A stretch of DNA of 64,000 nt, from NCBI GenBank assembly GCA_032173965.1, contig CM063298.1:11655501-11719500 (forward strand). The letters are read 5' to 3'. The position numbers and the translations under genes are program-made. This document shows, piece by piece, positions 28,033-40,523 of the stretch (position 1 is its first letter; each line of letters begins with the position of its first letter). The notes under the pieces were generated by a model. It searched no databases, was not told where the DNA came from, and saw only the letters and a program-made list of their open reading frames with translations. This stretch comes from Sitta carolinensis (Eukaryota; Chordata; Aves; Passeriformes; Sittidae).

Positions 28033-29344
28033 CCCAAGCCTGGAGCCCCATGGGCTGCAGGGAGTGCCAGGCTGCTCCTACCTCCCCTGGGCACAGGGAG
28101 CCACGAGTGCCATGTCCCCTGCCCTGGTGGAGATCTGGGATCTGTCAGCTCCTGCAGGCCAGGCTACCCCAGCCAGGAATGTGGGAACCACTGGGCCAAA
28201 GCCAAGTGAACGGGGAGCTGAGGGGGCCCAGGCCCTGACAGCAGGGACTGGCTCAAAAACAAATGAAAGAACAGAGGGAGAAATATTTCTAATGATTGTG
28301 AACTTCAGAAACAGCAAATAAAAGCTTATTCTTTTGCAGAGGTCCCTCTGCAGCCTGTAATTTCATTTCCCCCATTTGCTTTTACGGCTTGCTCTGGGCC
28401 CTGTCAGAACCCCCTGATTTACAGGCGACAGCTCTGGCTGTTTGTCAGGAGAGGCTCTCTAAATATAAGAGTGTGAAACCTGTCCCACTGCCAGCAGCCC
28501 TGAGAATTAAACCCATGAGCTGCAGTGTGAGGCAGAGTGCTGGGTGCTTTATGACTCAAATGGCTCTCAGAAAAGGCTCCCTCCCTCCTTCCCTGGGCAG
28601 GGTTTTTCCTTGTATTCCCCAAATCTCTCCTCCTGCAGCGGGGAATGGCAGCAGAGCAGCTGGGGCTGTTGGCTCTCTGGCGCTGCAGGCACAGCTTTAC
28701 TGAGCACGGGTTTAGCACCAGGGCTTGCCCTCAGGTTTTGTTCCATTGTCGTCGTGAAAAGGTAAAGGAAATGAGCACAAAGGCAGCGATACAGCACAGC
28801 CTGCTGATGAAGTGAATTGATGATTATGTCTGAAAACTGGGGAAAGCCTGAGCAGATCTCAGCATGTGCTTTAAGCTCTGGCTGATAAGGAGAAGCTGTG
28901 TTCTCTGTGTGATGCTGCTGCTGTGTATCTGTCTGTTCCTGTCTTTGGTGCTGCTTTTTTGGACAGTGATAAAAAATGTAAAAACCTTTGCCTGCCAATG
29001 TCTTGAAGCATTAATTTGGATTTAAAGTGGGCCATGTGTGTCCCCGCTCTCCCAGAAATCATAATTCTGTCATGAACTATAAAATTCTGGGTTTGCCCAT
29101 TTCCAGCATCACAAAAGGGTCATTGTTTGAGCAAGGGGTCTTTTATGCTCTGCTCTCCAAAGGGGGCTCCTGTGGCGTCCCAACACCCTGGCCTGATTTA
29201 CAGCCTGGCTGTGCTGAGTCTGGGCTGCTGCTGCCGGAACAGGGGAGCCGCCCCAGGGAGCCCTGGCTCTGCTCTGGCTGCTGCTGAGCCACAGCTGGAT
29301 GCAGGGGGCAGTTGGTGGTGCACAAAGGAGGCTTTTTGATTCAA
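28033..29344. other. intergenic, no gene recognised
   Basis: Unique sequence with an AT-richer portion at 28.8-29.1 kb. No gene supported. Confidence 0.4.
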
Positions 29345-29490
29345 TCTTTGGACTGGAGCAGAGAATTCCAGCCCGGTTTGGGCTGGAAGTGTCCTTAAAG
29401 CCCATCCCATCCCACCCCTGCCATGGCAGGGACACCTCCCGGTGTCCCAGGGTGCTCCAAGCCCTGTCCAGCCTGGCCTGGAGGACAGGG
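29345..29490 (-). mobile_element. CR1 LINE 3' fragment, minus strand
   Basis: Reverse-complement CR1 signature: 'gtccttaaagcccatcccat', 'ccatggcagggacacctccc' and 'ccaagccctgtccagcctgg'. Confidence 0.75.
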
Positions 29491-31038
29491 CAGTGACTGG
29501 AGGAGTTTGCAGAGCTGGGGAGCCCCCAGTGCTGCTCTGTCCTGGGGGGCTCTGGGCAGGCTCTGGGGCCCATCCTCTCCTGGAGAGTTGTGCTGCCAGT
29601 GCAGGGTGGGTGCTCCCACAGCCTCACAGCTGTTCTTGATATCCTTCGAGTCGTGCTGAGGGAATCCACTGCAGGGCCCTCCAGAGCAGCTTGTGAAGGA
29701 TGAAAACTGCCAAACGGAATTCCTGGGACGTCTGCCTGCTGTGGGGGCCTGGCTCGTGTCAGGTGCCACAGCCTGGAGAGAACATCCAGTGCCCCCAGTG
29801 CCCCGAGTGCCCCCAGTGCCCCCAGTGCCTCAGCCAGACCCCGAGGTGGTGTGGGGCTGGGCCAGGAGTGTGTGGGAGCGTTTCCCCCTGGAGCAGGGGC
29901 TGATCCCTGGCGTGGACAGCTCTGGATGGCCCCCGGGCTGGGCTGGGGCAGCTCTAGCTGGCAGGTGCTGCAGGGAGAGGAGCTCGTGCTCAGAGCATTC
30001 CCGGGGATGCCACGGAGCCCTTTCTCCCTGGCCTCTGGAATCACTTCCAGGCCAGTAGCCAAGCACAAGCTGTAAATTACAAAGTGTGGCTGATGATCCC
30101 AGCTCGTTTTGCTCTGAGATGTTGTCAGCTCTGGGCTCTCCCTTGGCATCCTCTCTCCAGTGCTTTGCAATCCCATCCTCAGCCTCACTGTGCTGGGTGG
30201 TGCCTCATGCTGCTGGTTCCTCACTGGGTGCAGAGCTGCAGCAGCTGCTGGGATCCCAGATCCTTCTGCTGGGGGTGTACCGCTGTCTGTCCCGGCTCTC
30301 TGGCAGATGGGCTGAGCCAGGGCTCCCTGCTCATCAGAAACACTTGGAAAATAACTGAACTCTCCTATAAAAAGTTCATTTTTTGTAGTGCATTTTCTCT
30401 ACAAGCTCGTTGTTAAACAAGGGTTAAACGCTCCCGCTAAGAGCCAGGACAGGCATTCCGGAGACAGGGTAATCCCAGCCTGCCAGAAGAAATTCTGGTG
30501 AAGCACAGAGTGTGCCACAGTCTGAGAGCTCAGAATTTAAGCCCAGGCTTTCTTTGGTTGGGTTTTCCTGCTGGGGGAGCTCAGTGTGCACTGCACAGGT
30601 ACTGAGCCGAGTTAACGCCACAGCAGCAACAATTTCTTTTGGTATGGAAACTTTTTTTTTCCCTGAAAACGCGTCGGGCTGTTGCTGTGTGTAACTCCGG
30701 GAAGAGCCCGGGCCGCGGGCGACGCTCCCGGGGCTGTCCCGGCGGGAAGGAGGGATCGGTGCTTGTAGGGAGCACGGGGGAGGCGAGCAGACCCCATCCC
30801 TTGGGCAGTGGGTCACACCCTGGGCTCAAACACCGAAATAAAGGCTCAAAGGCTGGAAAGGGTGGATATCAGCCGTTTTTCCAGGGGTCGTTTGGGTCTC
30901 GATGCAGACCAGCCACAGGCACTGCTGACCCTCGGTGGCCACGGCAAAGCCATGGATGATCCCTGCGGGGTCGCTGGTGCCACCCAGGGCACGTGCCCTC
31001 CCGGGTGCCCTCCCTCACGCTGTGTTTTTGGCTTGCAG
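29491..31038. other. 5' flank of CDRT4; first exon not found
   Basis: A CpG-rich stretch around 30680-30760 could hold the CDRT4 promoter. I could not identify an exon 1 to pair with the acceptor at 31037-31038. An ATG at 30951 (MDDPCG) is a weak candidate. Confidence 0.3.
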
Positions 31039-32457
31039 AGGATGCGCTGCCCTCGCCCAACATGGGGCTGCCCAGCGCGCTGGTCCCCCGGGAGCCGCCC
31101 GGGGCCGCCTACGTGACCCACCCCGGGCCGCTGGTGCGGCTGCTGCTGCGGGGGGAGCGGCGGGGCAGGGCTGCCCCGCACCGAGCCCCGCAGCGAGTTC
31201 CGCACCGAGCTCCGTACAGAGCCCCGCACCGAGCCCCGCAGCGAGTTCCGCACCGAGCTCCGTACAGAGCCCCGCACCGAGCCCCGCAGCGAGTTCCGCA
31301 CCGAGCCCGCACCGAGCCCGCACGAGCCCGCTGGCCCGACTGAGCCCGCACTGAGCCCCGCACCGAGCCCCGCACGGAGCCCCGCACTGAGCCCCGCACG
31401 AGCCCGCACGGAGCCCCGCACGGAGCCCCGCACGAGCCCCGCACTGAGCCCCGCACCGAGCCCCGCACCGAGCCCCGCACGGAGCCCCGCACGGAGCCCC
31501 GCACCGAGCCCCGCACGGAGCCCCGCACCGAGCCCCGCACGAGCCCCGCACGAGCCCCGCACTGAGCCCCGCACTGAGCCCCGCACTGAGCCCCGCACCG
31601 AGCCCCGCACGGAGCCCCGCACTGAGCCCCGCACCGAGCCCGCACGGAGCCCCGCACGGAGCCCCGCACCGAGCCCGCACCGAGCCCCGCACCGAGCCCC
31701 GCACGGAGCCCCGCACGGAGCCCCGCACGGAGCCCGCACGGAGCCCCGCACCGAGCCCCGCACGGAGCCCCGCACCGAGCCCCGCACGGAGCCCCGCACG
31801 GAGCCCCGCACGGAGCCCCGCACTGAGCCCCGCACGGAGCCCCGAACTGAGCCCCGCACCGAGGCCCGCACCGAGCCCCGCACAAGCCCCGCACCGAGCC
31901 CCGCACTGAGCCCCACACGGAGCCCCGCACCGAGCCCCGCACGGAGCCCCGAACTGAGCCCCGCACCGAGCCCCGCACCGAGCCCCGCACAAGCCCCGCA
32001 CCGAGCCCCGCACTGAGCCCCACACGGAGCCCCGCACCGAGCCCGCACGGAGCCCGAACTGAGCTCCGCACCGAGCCCCGCACCGAGCCCCGCACGAGCC
32101 CCGCACCGAGCCCCGCACCGAGCCCCGCACGAGCCCCGCACCGAGCCCCGCACCGAGCCCCACACGGAGCCCCGCACGGAGCCCCATACTGAGCCCCGCA
32201 CGGAGCCCCGCACGGAGCCGGAGCCCCGGGGCAGGGGCAGCAGCCCCGCCGGTGTCCCGGAGCGTCCCCCGGGAATTGCCGAGGGGCAGAGCCCCGCGGC
32301 GCCCCAGGGTGTTCGCCGCAGGGTTATTTTTGCAAGAAACCCTCCCTCGAGTGCGCTGCCCCTGAGCAGCCTGGCCGCCCCAGGCAGGCGGAGTGAGCTG
32401 GCTGCAGATGAAGAGAAGGAAGGGAAGATGCTCCTGAGTGTTCTCAGACTCCATTAA
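31039..32457 (+). pseudogene. CDRT4: CDRT4 homologue, main exon split by minisatellite
   Basis: An acceptor (tttttggcttgcag at 31025-31038) is followed by a frame reading EDALPSPNMGLPSALV, then AAYVTHPGPLVRLLLRGERR. This fits the N-terminal half of vertebrate CDRT4 (human: EEGLTENTGLPRKLLE, then PAYVTYTSQTVKRLIEK), including the GLP and AYVT positions. About 1.1 kb downstream, in another frame, VRRRVIFARNPPSSALPL matches the human C-terminal IIFARKP motif and runs to a TAA at 32455-32457. Between them lies a 12-bp array. The upstream frame enters it as Pro-His-Arg-Ala repeats and stops at TGA 31341-31343. The central conserved part of human CDRT4 (around SMWGAYSVLAMAP) is not seen. The position between TVP23B and TEKT3 on the same strand agrees with human. 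CDRT4 has no well-established function. It could be a dead gene, a truncated protein of about 95 residues from ATG 31062, or an assembly error in the repeat. Confidence 0.62.
31170..32222 (+). repeat. 12-bp minisatellite within CDRT4 exon
   Basis: Roughly 85 units of gagccccgcacn, where n is c, g or t, with scattered 11-bp units (gagcccgcac). The first units are a 36-bp composite (cgcagcgagttccg, gagctccgtacaga). The 12-bp unit keeps frame, giving P-H-R-A or E-P-R-T peptides, but each 11-bp unit shifts it. Minus-strand frames of over 300 codons are artefacts. Confidence 0.95.
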
Positions 32458-33267
32458 AGTTCCCCTGCAAGCAGCATTTAACTCTTGGAGTCGTTTCCTT
32501 AAAGGCTGATTGAATGAAAGCAGAAGGGGGTGGAAATGCATCCTGTTCTCTGCTCTCACGTCTGGAGCGAGCCACAGCCTCTGCATTTGAAATAAAATAT
32601 TTAACTTGTGATGATGGAAAAAAAATTGACCCTTTTTTTCGCTGTCAAAATGAAATTTGCTTAAGGAAGCCGTTTGTCCTGGAAAACTCTGCTGGAGTTG
32701 TAAACAACTTATCTAATAATCATGAGTATTTTCTGTGCATGCAGTGTGTGGTTTCTGCTGTGCAGCTCCTGGGGTTTTGGCTGCTGTGGGACCGGTGCCA
32801 CTTGGCTGCTGAGTGCTTTGGGAAAGGGTGTTTGGCTTCTGCAGGGTGAAAAATGTGAAGAATGAGAAAATGTGGCAAAAAAAAAAAAGAAAAGAAAAGA
32901 AAACAACAAAAAAAAAATAAAAAAAGGAAAAGAGAAGCTACCACTTTCTGGGGCTGGATAAATAGGTTTGCTCCCTGCCCTACTGTGAGCCTGGTACCTC
33001 TCTCCCCGTGCCTGCAGCATGCCACGAGCCCCGTGCTCAGGAGTGGCTCTGCCAACCTCAGTGCTGGTCACGAGCCACAGAACTGGGAACAAAGAAATAA
33101 GTAAATGAATAAAGCTCCCTCTGCAGCTCTCCCTGGGGCTTTGTTTGGGGGATCCTGGAAGGGCCACAGCAAGTGCTGCCTCCCTGCTGGGGACAGAGCC
33201 AGCCGGGGCCGTTCTGTGTCCTCCGGGCTGTGACGGGGTCACTGTCCCTGACCTGCTGGGGACAGAG
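32458..33267. other. CDRT4 3' flank with A-rich tract
   Basis: ATTAAA at 32453-32458 overlaps the CDRT4 stop and could serve as a poly(A) signal. An A-rich tract (aaaagaaaagaaaagaaaac and similar) spans 32876-32937, possibly the tail of an old retrocopy. No gene seen. Confidence 0.45.
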
Positions 33268-33455
33268 CTCCAGGAGGGTGCCAGCACCTTCAGGAGGGTG
33301 CCAGCACTGCCAGGAGGGTTCCAGCACCCTCAGGAGGGTTCCAGCACTGCCAGGGGGTTCCAGCACCCTCAGGAGGGTTCCAGCACTGCCAGGAGGGTTC
33401 CAGCACCCTCAGGAGGGTTCCAGCACTGCCAGGAAGGTTCCAGCACTGCCAGGAG
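33268..33455. repeat. about 19/38-bp minisatellite
   Basis: About ten units of 'aggagggttccagcac' alternate between endings tgcc and cctc, so the true period is about 38 bp in the middle part. Confidence 0.9.
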
Positions 33456-33615
33456 CAGCCAGCTGTGCCAAAGCCCCAGCAGGGCTCAGCCTGTGCTCCC
33501 CACCCCTCAGCAGAGCTGGGATGGAGCTGCTGCTGCTGCTGCCTGGTGCTCTCTGAGCCCTCAGCTCCTCCCAGACCTGTGCCCAGTGCTGGGGGCCAGC
33601 TGCTCAAACTGCCTG

Positions 33616-33735
33616 ACTCCACAGAGGGGGATCCTCTGACTCCACAGAGGGGGATCCTCTGACTCCACAGAGGGGGATTCTCTGACTCCACAGATAGGGA
33701 TTCTCTGACTCCACAGAGGGGGATTCTCTCCTTCG
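33616..33735. repeat. 22-bp tandem repeat, about 5 copies
   Basis: Copies of 'ctctgactccacagaggggg' plus 'at'; one copy carries gatagggat. Confidence 0.9.
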
Positions 33736-33784
33736 AGGCAGCTCCTGGTGGGTTGGGGCAGATGGAACTGAGGTGGGGATTGTC

Positions 33785-33862
33785 CCTGGTCATTGCAGAC
33801 AGGCTGGAACACATGAGCTTTAAAGGTCTCTTCAACCCCAACTATTCCATCACTCTGTGGAG
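33785..33862 (+). mobile_element. CR1 LINE 3' end fragment
   Basis: Contains 'gagctttaaaggtctcttca' and 'accccaactattccatcac', the degraded CR1 terminus. Confidence 0.65.
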
Positions 33863-35572
33863 AAAAGCACTTCATGTTTGGCTGCTGAGGCTGAGCCTGG
33901 GCTGCTGGAGCCTCTTGGAGGAGTCCTGGCCCTCAGATGAGCCAGGGCGAGCTGTGACAGCCTGACCCAGCCTTTGCTGAGTCATTCGTGTCGGAGTCAC
34001 AGAGCAGTGGAAAAGCTGCCATTTCCGTGCAAGAATTGCCCTCTCCAAGCACTGCTCCATCCTCCAGGACACACAGATGTTTTTTTCCTGTCCCAGCACT
34101 TGTGCTGGGAGCAGTTGTGCTGCTCCAGCTCTCGCAGGGACTCTGCCTCAGTGGGAGCTTGGTATGATGTCAATGTTTCGAGTGGGTGAAGCAGAGGAGG
34201 CAAAAATAGACATTTAGACATTTTTTCAGTTATGCCTTTTCAAAAAGGAATATTTATAGCTCGGTGCCAGAACACAGGCTGTCTTTGTGAATCTGCTTCC
34301 AATTGCAACACAGCACATCCCCCCCGGACCCTCAGGATGTGTGCAGGCAGCTCGGAACCCCTGGCCCTGCTGGAGTGCCCCAGCCCAGGCACGAAGCCCC
34401 CATGGGGGTCTCGGGGTGCTCTGGGCTGCTCCCTTTGCTGCAGATTGCCCTGGCTCATCTCCTGGGGTCTGAGCCCGCATTTCCTGGTTGACTCTGGAGC
34501 ACAATGAGGGTGGTGATGAGGGAGGTGTCCTCAGGCCCCACACTGCTGAGGATGGGCAGGGTCCAAATCGCTGTGTTTCACTCCACCTCTGTTTTCCCAT
34601 CTGCAGAATGTGTATACAGGGCTCCATCACACAGTGTTGGAGTGCTTTGAGACTTTCCCAGGGTGTTGTTTCACCCAAACCACCTCTCCAGGTCTGATCC
34701 TGCTCACAAGGAGCTTTGGGGCTGTCTCCTGAGTTAGAGCTCTCTCGGTCCTGCCCTGTCCCTGCCTCACCTGGGGTGAGGGTCAGGTGAGGAGGCTCCA
34801 AAGGTCAGGATGGCTCTCCAAAGCCCGTGGGAGAGCCGTGGGAGCTGCTCTTTCCATGAGGCTTCCTCTGCCCCTGGCCAGAGGTGCTGGGGGGTCTGGC
34901 AGTGCTCTGCCCCTGGGCTGGTGCCCTGCAGGGCTTTGCTCTGTGCTCAGCTCAGAGGGGCTGGTTTGGAAACTCAGGTTTAGGGATTCTGGGGCACTTT
35001 GGAGAGCAGCTAAAGGAGGGGTGACCCTGACTCTGTGGGTGCAAAGCTCCCAGGTCTCTGTGATGGGAAAAAGCCCTGTGGGCAGGAAGGTGGGGCTGAT
35101 AATGCCTGCAAGGCTCTGTGGGTGGATTCAGGGCCTTGCAGGTCACTCTTCTGGGATCCAGGGGGATTTATCTATTACACCTTAAAGGCAGGAAAAATAA
35201 TCCTGATGAGCAGTGGGTTACAGCTTGCTCGCTGTGCCCTGCCAGGAGGAGCCTCCAAAACATGTCCAGAAATCTCCATCTGGCCTCAAAGAGCTTTTGC
35301 TCAAGCCTTGGGCTGACCTTGGCCTCTTCTCCAGGCTGTGGAGTGGGACAATGCCCCCACTGCTCTGCTGGTCCCACAGAGCCCAGCTTTGTGCTGGCTC
35401 CTCGGCTCCCCACGCCGGCTGCAGGCTCCCTGTCCCTGCCCGGCTCCAGCAGCCTCTGCTGCCTCAGCACTGGCATTTGGGATCCTCCCCTGCACTGGCA
35501 ACATTCACAAAGGTCGACTTTTGGAACAATAGCACTGAAAATCAGTAACTCTTCCTCTGGAAAATGCAGATC
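33863..35572. other. intergenic, no gene recognised
   Basis: Unique sequence with no supported coding exon. Confidence 0.4.
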
Positions 35573-36130
35573 AAAGAGTCAGAGAACCACAGAACGGGTT
35601 GGGTTGGAAGGGACTTTGGAGAACATCAATTTCCTTCCACTTCCCCAGGATTCCACTGTCCCAGGCTGCCCCAAGCCCCAGTGTCCAACCTGGTCTGGAC
35701 AGCCTGTGCCAGGGCCTGCCCACCCTCCCAGGGCACAATTCCCTCCCGATATCCCATCCCTCCCTGCCCTGTGTCAGTCTGAAGCCATTCCCTGTGCCCC
35801 CATCCCTTGTCGATTCTCTCTCCCCGTCTTCCCTGCAGCTCCTCCACCCTGAGCTCAGCCCAGAGCTTCTCCTGTCCAGTGAGCAATCCCAGCCATGCCA
35901 GCCTTCCCTCCCAGCAGAGCTGCTCCAGCCTCTGCTCCTCCTAGAGCCTCCTCTGGGCTCTCTGCAGCAGCTCCAGGTCCCTCCTGTGCTGGGGCAGCTC
36001 TGCAGGTGAGGTCCCACCTGAGCACAGGGGCAGAGGGGCACAATCCCCTCCTCCATCTCCTGGCCACTCTTCTTTCTCCTCCCAGAGTTTGTGCCTGGCT
36101 TTGGGGGTTTCACAGCAGGAGGGCAGCCAA
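35573..36130 (-). mobile_element. CR1 LINE 3' portion, minus strand
   Basis: The longest CR1 copy in the window. It begins with the inverted terminus 'agagaaccacagaacgg' and 'ttgggttggaagggac', then 'ggtctggacagcctgtgcca' and 'gcagcagctccaggtccctc', and ends near 'gtgaggtcccacctgagc'. It is 5'-truncated and has no open reading frame of its own. Confidence 0.85.
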
Positions 36131-38613
36131 GGCCAGCCCTGCTCTGATGCTCACCAGGTCTCTCCTCTGCTTTCTCTCTACCCACACGTGGATGCAGCAG
36201 CACATTTCCTGGAAGATGCTCTGGCAATTAAATCAGCATCGATTGCTGGGAGCTGGAAGTGGCTGTGCTGAGGCTGAGGCTGTGGGGAGCTCTCAGGGGG
36301 AGGTGAAAACCTGGTTCTGGGGGAAGAGAAGCTCTCTGGCTGCCAGGGCTGCTCTGGGCCGCTGGCCAGGCTCCTGGGGCTGGGTTAAAGGGCAGCAGCA
36401 GGCACCCAGGTCCTCTGCAATGGGAGCTGATCCAGCCAGCCGGCTCCAGAGCTGCTGATTCACTCCCTGCTGGATGAACAGGGCTGCTGTGCCCGTGCTC
36501 TGTGCCTGGGGCGGGCAGGGAAAGGCTGCTGGGCACGGCCGGTCTGCGGCTGCAGACACCAGTCAGCACTTCCACCGGGAGCTGTCCGCCCTGCGGGATC
36601 CCAGAGCCGGAGGGTGGGGAGATGATGGGTGAGCCTGTAAAGCGGGGTGGGGCAGGAGCTGCAGGAGCCTTGCGATGAGCTCACTGCGACCTTGGAGCCC
36701 GGCGAGAGCTGCCGGGGTGCCCTGCCCTCTGCACAACCGCAGGAAGGGGGAGGCTTGGAGAATCCACTGTAGGATGGGTTTGTGTCGGCTTTGGCTTGGA
36801 AAAACATCCTGGATCCCTGAGAGCTTCTGGTGGCTGGGATCAGGGGCAGTTCAGAGAGCTTGGTGCTTCCAGCTGTGCAAACCCCGCTGTCCCTGCAGCA
36901 TGCAGTGGGGCAGGTGAAGCCCTCACCTGACTCTTACAAGGGCTTTCCACCTGAGAAAGGTGTTTTGGGGTGAAACCAGCTGGTTTAGGAGCCTGACTGT
37001 TCCTGCCCTGCCCCAGGCAGTTTCTGGGCTCAGGGTGAGCACAGCTGGGCTGGGACAGCCCCAGCCCATTGGAGTGGGTGGCACTGGGGCTGTCCCTGTG
37101 CCCCTCTGTGCTGGGCTGTGACCAAACACAAACACAGGGTTGGTGCCTCCAGGAAACTGCACCCCAAGGCCTCACTCCCAGCCTGGGGTGCTCTCCCATT
37201 CCTCCTCATTTCTCAGGGATTGGGAGTGGAACAAGAGCAGAACACCCAGCAAGGCACTGCTTTTTACTTTAATATCTGCTTTATGGGGGAGATATAAATC
37301 AGTGGAGTTAGAGCCAAGGTTCAGTGGGGCATTCTTCCCCACACACAGCCAGGACCCTTTGGTGACATTCCCAGAGTGGTCACGCTCAGCTTGGCCACAA
37401 GAGCAGCTCCAGGTCTCGCTTGGCTTTGTGCTGACTTTGACCTTAAACTGCTCCATTTTCCAATGGACCCACCACGGTCAGACCCTGCCCCTGCTCTGCT
37501 CCCTGCAGGAGCTGTGCCTGAGCAGAGGTTCCTGCTGTTCCTCCAGACCCAGACTGGGATTTGGAAGGAGTCAGAGTCAGACTTCACACAGAAATGAACT
37601 TCCCTGTAAATTTTGGCCAGGCCCTTCGCTTCCAGCACTGCAAATGAGGCAGATCAATTATTGTGAAACAGAAAGTGGAAATTACTTTCCTGGCTGCCCT
37701 GGCTTTGTTCCAGCCTCTCAGTTTGCTGGAAAACATTCCAGCTGATGTACTGCACACAGACTCCCTCTGGGATAAAAGGGATCCCACAGCTTGTGTTCAT
37801 GCAGATCCCTCCAGCCCACCCCCGAGCCTTGCCCACGCTGCTGCTCCTGTTCCTGGGGTGCTGCAGGTGCTGGGACACCCTGGGAGCAGCCTGGTGGCAG
37901 TTCTGGGCTGTCCCACGTGCCGTGCTCTGCTCCCTGGGCTCTGCACCCCAGGACAGGGACTGTAGGAAGAGATTTTTCCCAACAACTCAGCTTCTTTTCC
38001 TGCAGCTGGACAGGCTGGGACTGGTACAAGTTTTCTGATGAAGAAGCAGAGCCAAGAGTGGGCCCTGCCTGGGAGGGACATTCCCAGGGTGAGCGTCTGC
38101 CCTGCTCCCACCTCCTGCAGGGAGGAGAAACCTTTCCCAGAGTTATGTCACAGGAGGGACGTGCTGGGGAGAGGTTTCACTTCTTCAAACAGCCACATTC
38201 TGGACAATTTCCAGAAGAGTTCTGGTGATGAATAAGCACTTTTTCCCTGGAAAACTCTTCCTCCCCCTCCCTGGAGTGACACAGTCCTAATGGCCACATT
38301 GCCCGAATTCCAGACGAGTCACCTCCCCTCCCCATCCCTGCCAGTGCTGACAGCTCTTGGAGAATGGATCTCCTGGGGGCTGGGGGCCTCTGCCAGCTCC
38401 ACACCATTCTCTGGGTAGGGCTGTCCCTCTGCTCCTGTGCTGGTGACAAGCTGGGATCACTAAGTGCAGCTTCTCAGAATTTGGCTGAGGTCACCTTACT
38501 CAGGGTTGTGTCACCTGCTCCTTTCCTTTGGGGCAAACCAGGAGTCTCCTGAGGATGTCACTGAGGTTGTGGGTGCCCCAACAACAGCAAGACAAAGAAT
38601 TCCTGCCCAGCTG
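36131..38613. other. intergenic, no gene recognised
   Basis: Unique sequence; no gene supported. Confidence 0.4.
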
Positions 38614-38813
38614 GATGTGGATCCATGCCATGGGACAGGGGCTGGGTGTGGATCCATGCCATGGGACAGGGGCTGGGTGTGGATCCATGCCATGGGACAG
38701 GGGCTGGGTGTGGATCCATGCCATGGGACAGGGGCTGGGTGTGGATCCATGCCATGGGACAGGGGCTGGGTGTGGATCCATGCCATGGGACAGGGGCTGG
38801 GTGTGGATCCACC
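38614..38813. repeat. 31-bp minisatellite, 6 identical copies
   Basis: Six copies containing 'ggatccatgccatgggacag' are identical by eye, followed by a partial seventh. The homogeneity suggests a young, probably length-variable locus. Confidence 0.95.
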
Positions 38814-40523
38814 CCTCTCTCTCTGTGAGCACCCAGCCCACCCCGTTCATCCCCTGTAGGGTCCTGGGGCCAAGTGCCAGAGGTTTTCTCTCTGAAATGC
38901 AATCTCCTCTGAAAGGTGGGGGATTGCTGTTCCTGCTGTGCCCTGCCAGATGGCAGGGATTGATGTGGGAGCAGGTTCTGAGCCCAGGAGGAAAAGGGAA
39001 GGGTGGCACAGACCCACACCGAGTGTCTCCTTTGTCCCTCCCGGATGAGCCCTACTTTGCTGAAGAGATTTCTGCACCAAACACCCTGCACTCCCTCTTT
39101 GGATTACCCTGAAAGGAAAAGAAGTGTGTAAAGGTGAAGAAAAGGCCCCTTGGTGCCCAAACCCCTTGTGAAGGAGGGTCTGGGGTTGATCTGTCACTGC
39201 TGGGGTCGCTTCTCTTCCTTCGTTCGCTGTCCCCAAGTCCTGGGTGGCTCTGGAGAGAGGCAGAGCCGGTGCCTGTGCCCTGAGACAGGGAAGAGAGCCT
39301 TGTCTTTGGGAGGGGCTGTGGCCGGGGCTGAACGTCCCACTTGGATATTGTCTTTCAGGGGGGATTTGTTGGGGTTTTTTTTTTATTAAATCTGATCCGA
39401 AACACAGGACTCTATTTTGGCCGGTGGATCCACACCCAGGCTGCGTCTCAGGAGCTGTCCCTGGGAGCATCACTGGGTTTGCTCCGTGGAAAACTCATCA
39501 GCAGCGAGTGATGAATGAGGCTCTGTTCTGGCACAGCCGTTTCAGAGCCAGGGAAGCCCCGCTGGGTTATCCAGGATTCCGTGGGGCTCCGGAAACATCC
39601 CGGAGGGCGAGCGGGTGGGCGGGAGGTGGAGTCGGATCGCGGTCCCGCTCTGCCCGCGCTGCTTTTCCTGTTTCCCTTTGAGGCTTCCTGGAGTGCTGGG
39701 TGCAGTTTGGGCAGGATCCGGGAACGAGCACTTGGGGAAGGGAGGGAGGGCTGGGGTGGGCTGCACACACAGCCCTGGACACCCCCACTGCAGCCCCTCA
39801 CCAGTGCCATTCCCAGCTGCTCCCAGACAGCTCAGAGAATCCGTCCAGTTTGTTTCTCGCTTTGGGTTTTGCTCCTGTGCCTCCATAGTTTTCTTGCAGA
39901 TTCCAACCAACTTGGATAAATCTTTTTTCCAAGCTTTTTTGCCCCAAAAGTTTCCTCGCATTGAGGGGAACAGAATCTGGGGTCTGAATTCTTTCCTTGC
40001 CCAAACAATCAGTTTCATATTGACTCAAGCACAAATATGCTCCAAGCAATCCAAGGTAAAGAGCCAGGGAGCCAACAGCTGCTTCCAAGAGCTCTGTGGT
40101 GTGAAAATGGAGGAGCAGCCCTGAGTCCTGCCCTGGCACTTGGGAGCAGCCACGGCAGGGCCTGACCTGGCACTGCTGGACCCCAGAACTGTGCCTGGGG
40201 GCTCCTCGGGACATGAGCGAGGTGACCCCTCCCTGGAACGGAGGTGAGGCAGAAGTGGGAACCAGTGATGGGGCGATGGCTGCGTCCCCCCGGGGCTGCT
40301 GGCACCGTGTCCCCAGTGTCACTCTGGGCTGTGTCCCAGTGCGGGGCTGCTCTCAGGGACAGCCTTTGCTGTGGCCCGGGCAGCCTCACCCCGACCTTCT
40401 CACGTTTCAGAGCTTTGTGTCCCTGCGAGCTATAAAAAGTCTGCAGTGAAACCCAAACCACAGCGCAGCTCCCGGCTCTGCCGGTGGGATGGTCCAGTTC
40501 CTTTCCAAATGGAGCAGAGCGGG
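38814..40523. other. intergenic, no gene recognised
   Basis: Unique sequence; no gene supported. Confidence 0.4.

Noticed and set aside
26649..28321. Overlapping 420-540 codon frames on both strands
   Set aside because: They are translations of the 20-bp minisatellite, open in several phases at once, with only a few residue types and no conserved domain.
30846..32586. Minus-strand frames of 328-523 codons (Gly-Ser-Val-Arg and Gly-Ala-Leu-Arg repeats)
   Set aside because: Artefact of the 12-bp array antisense to CDRT4.
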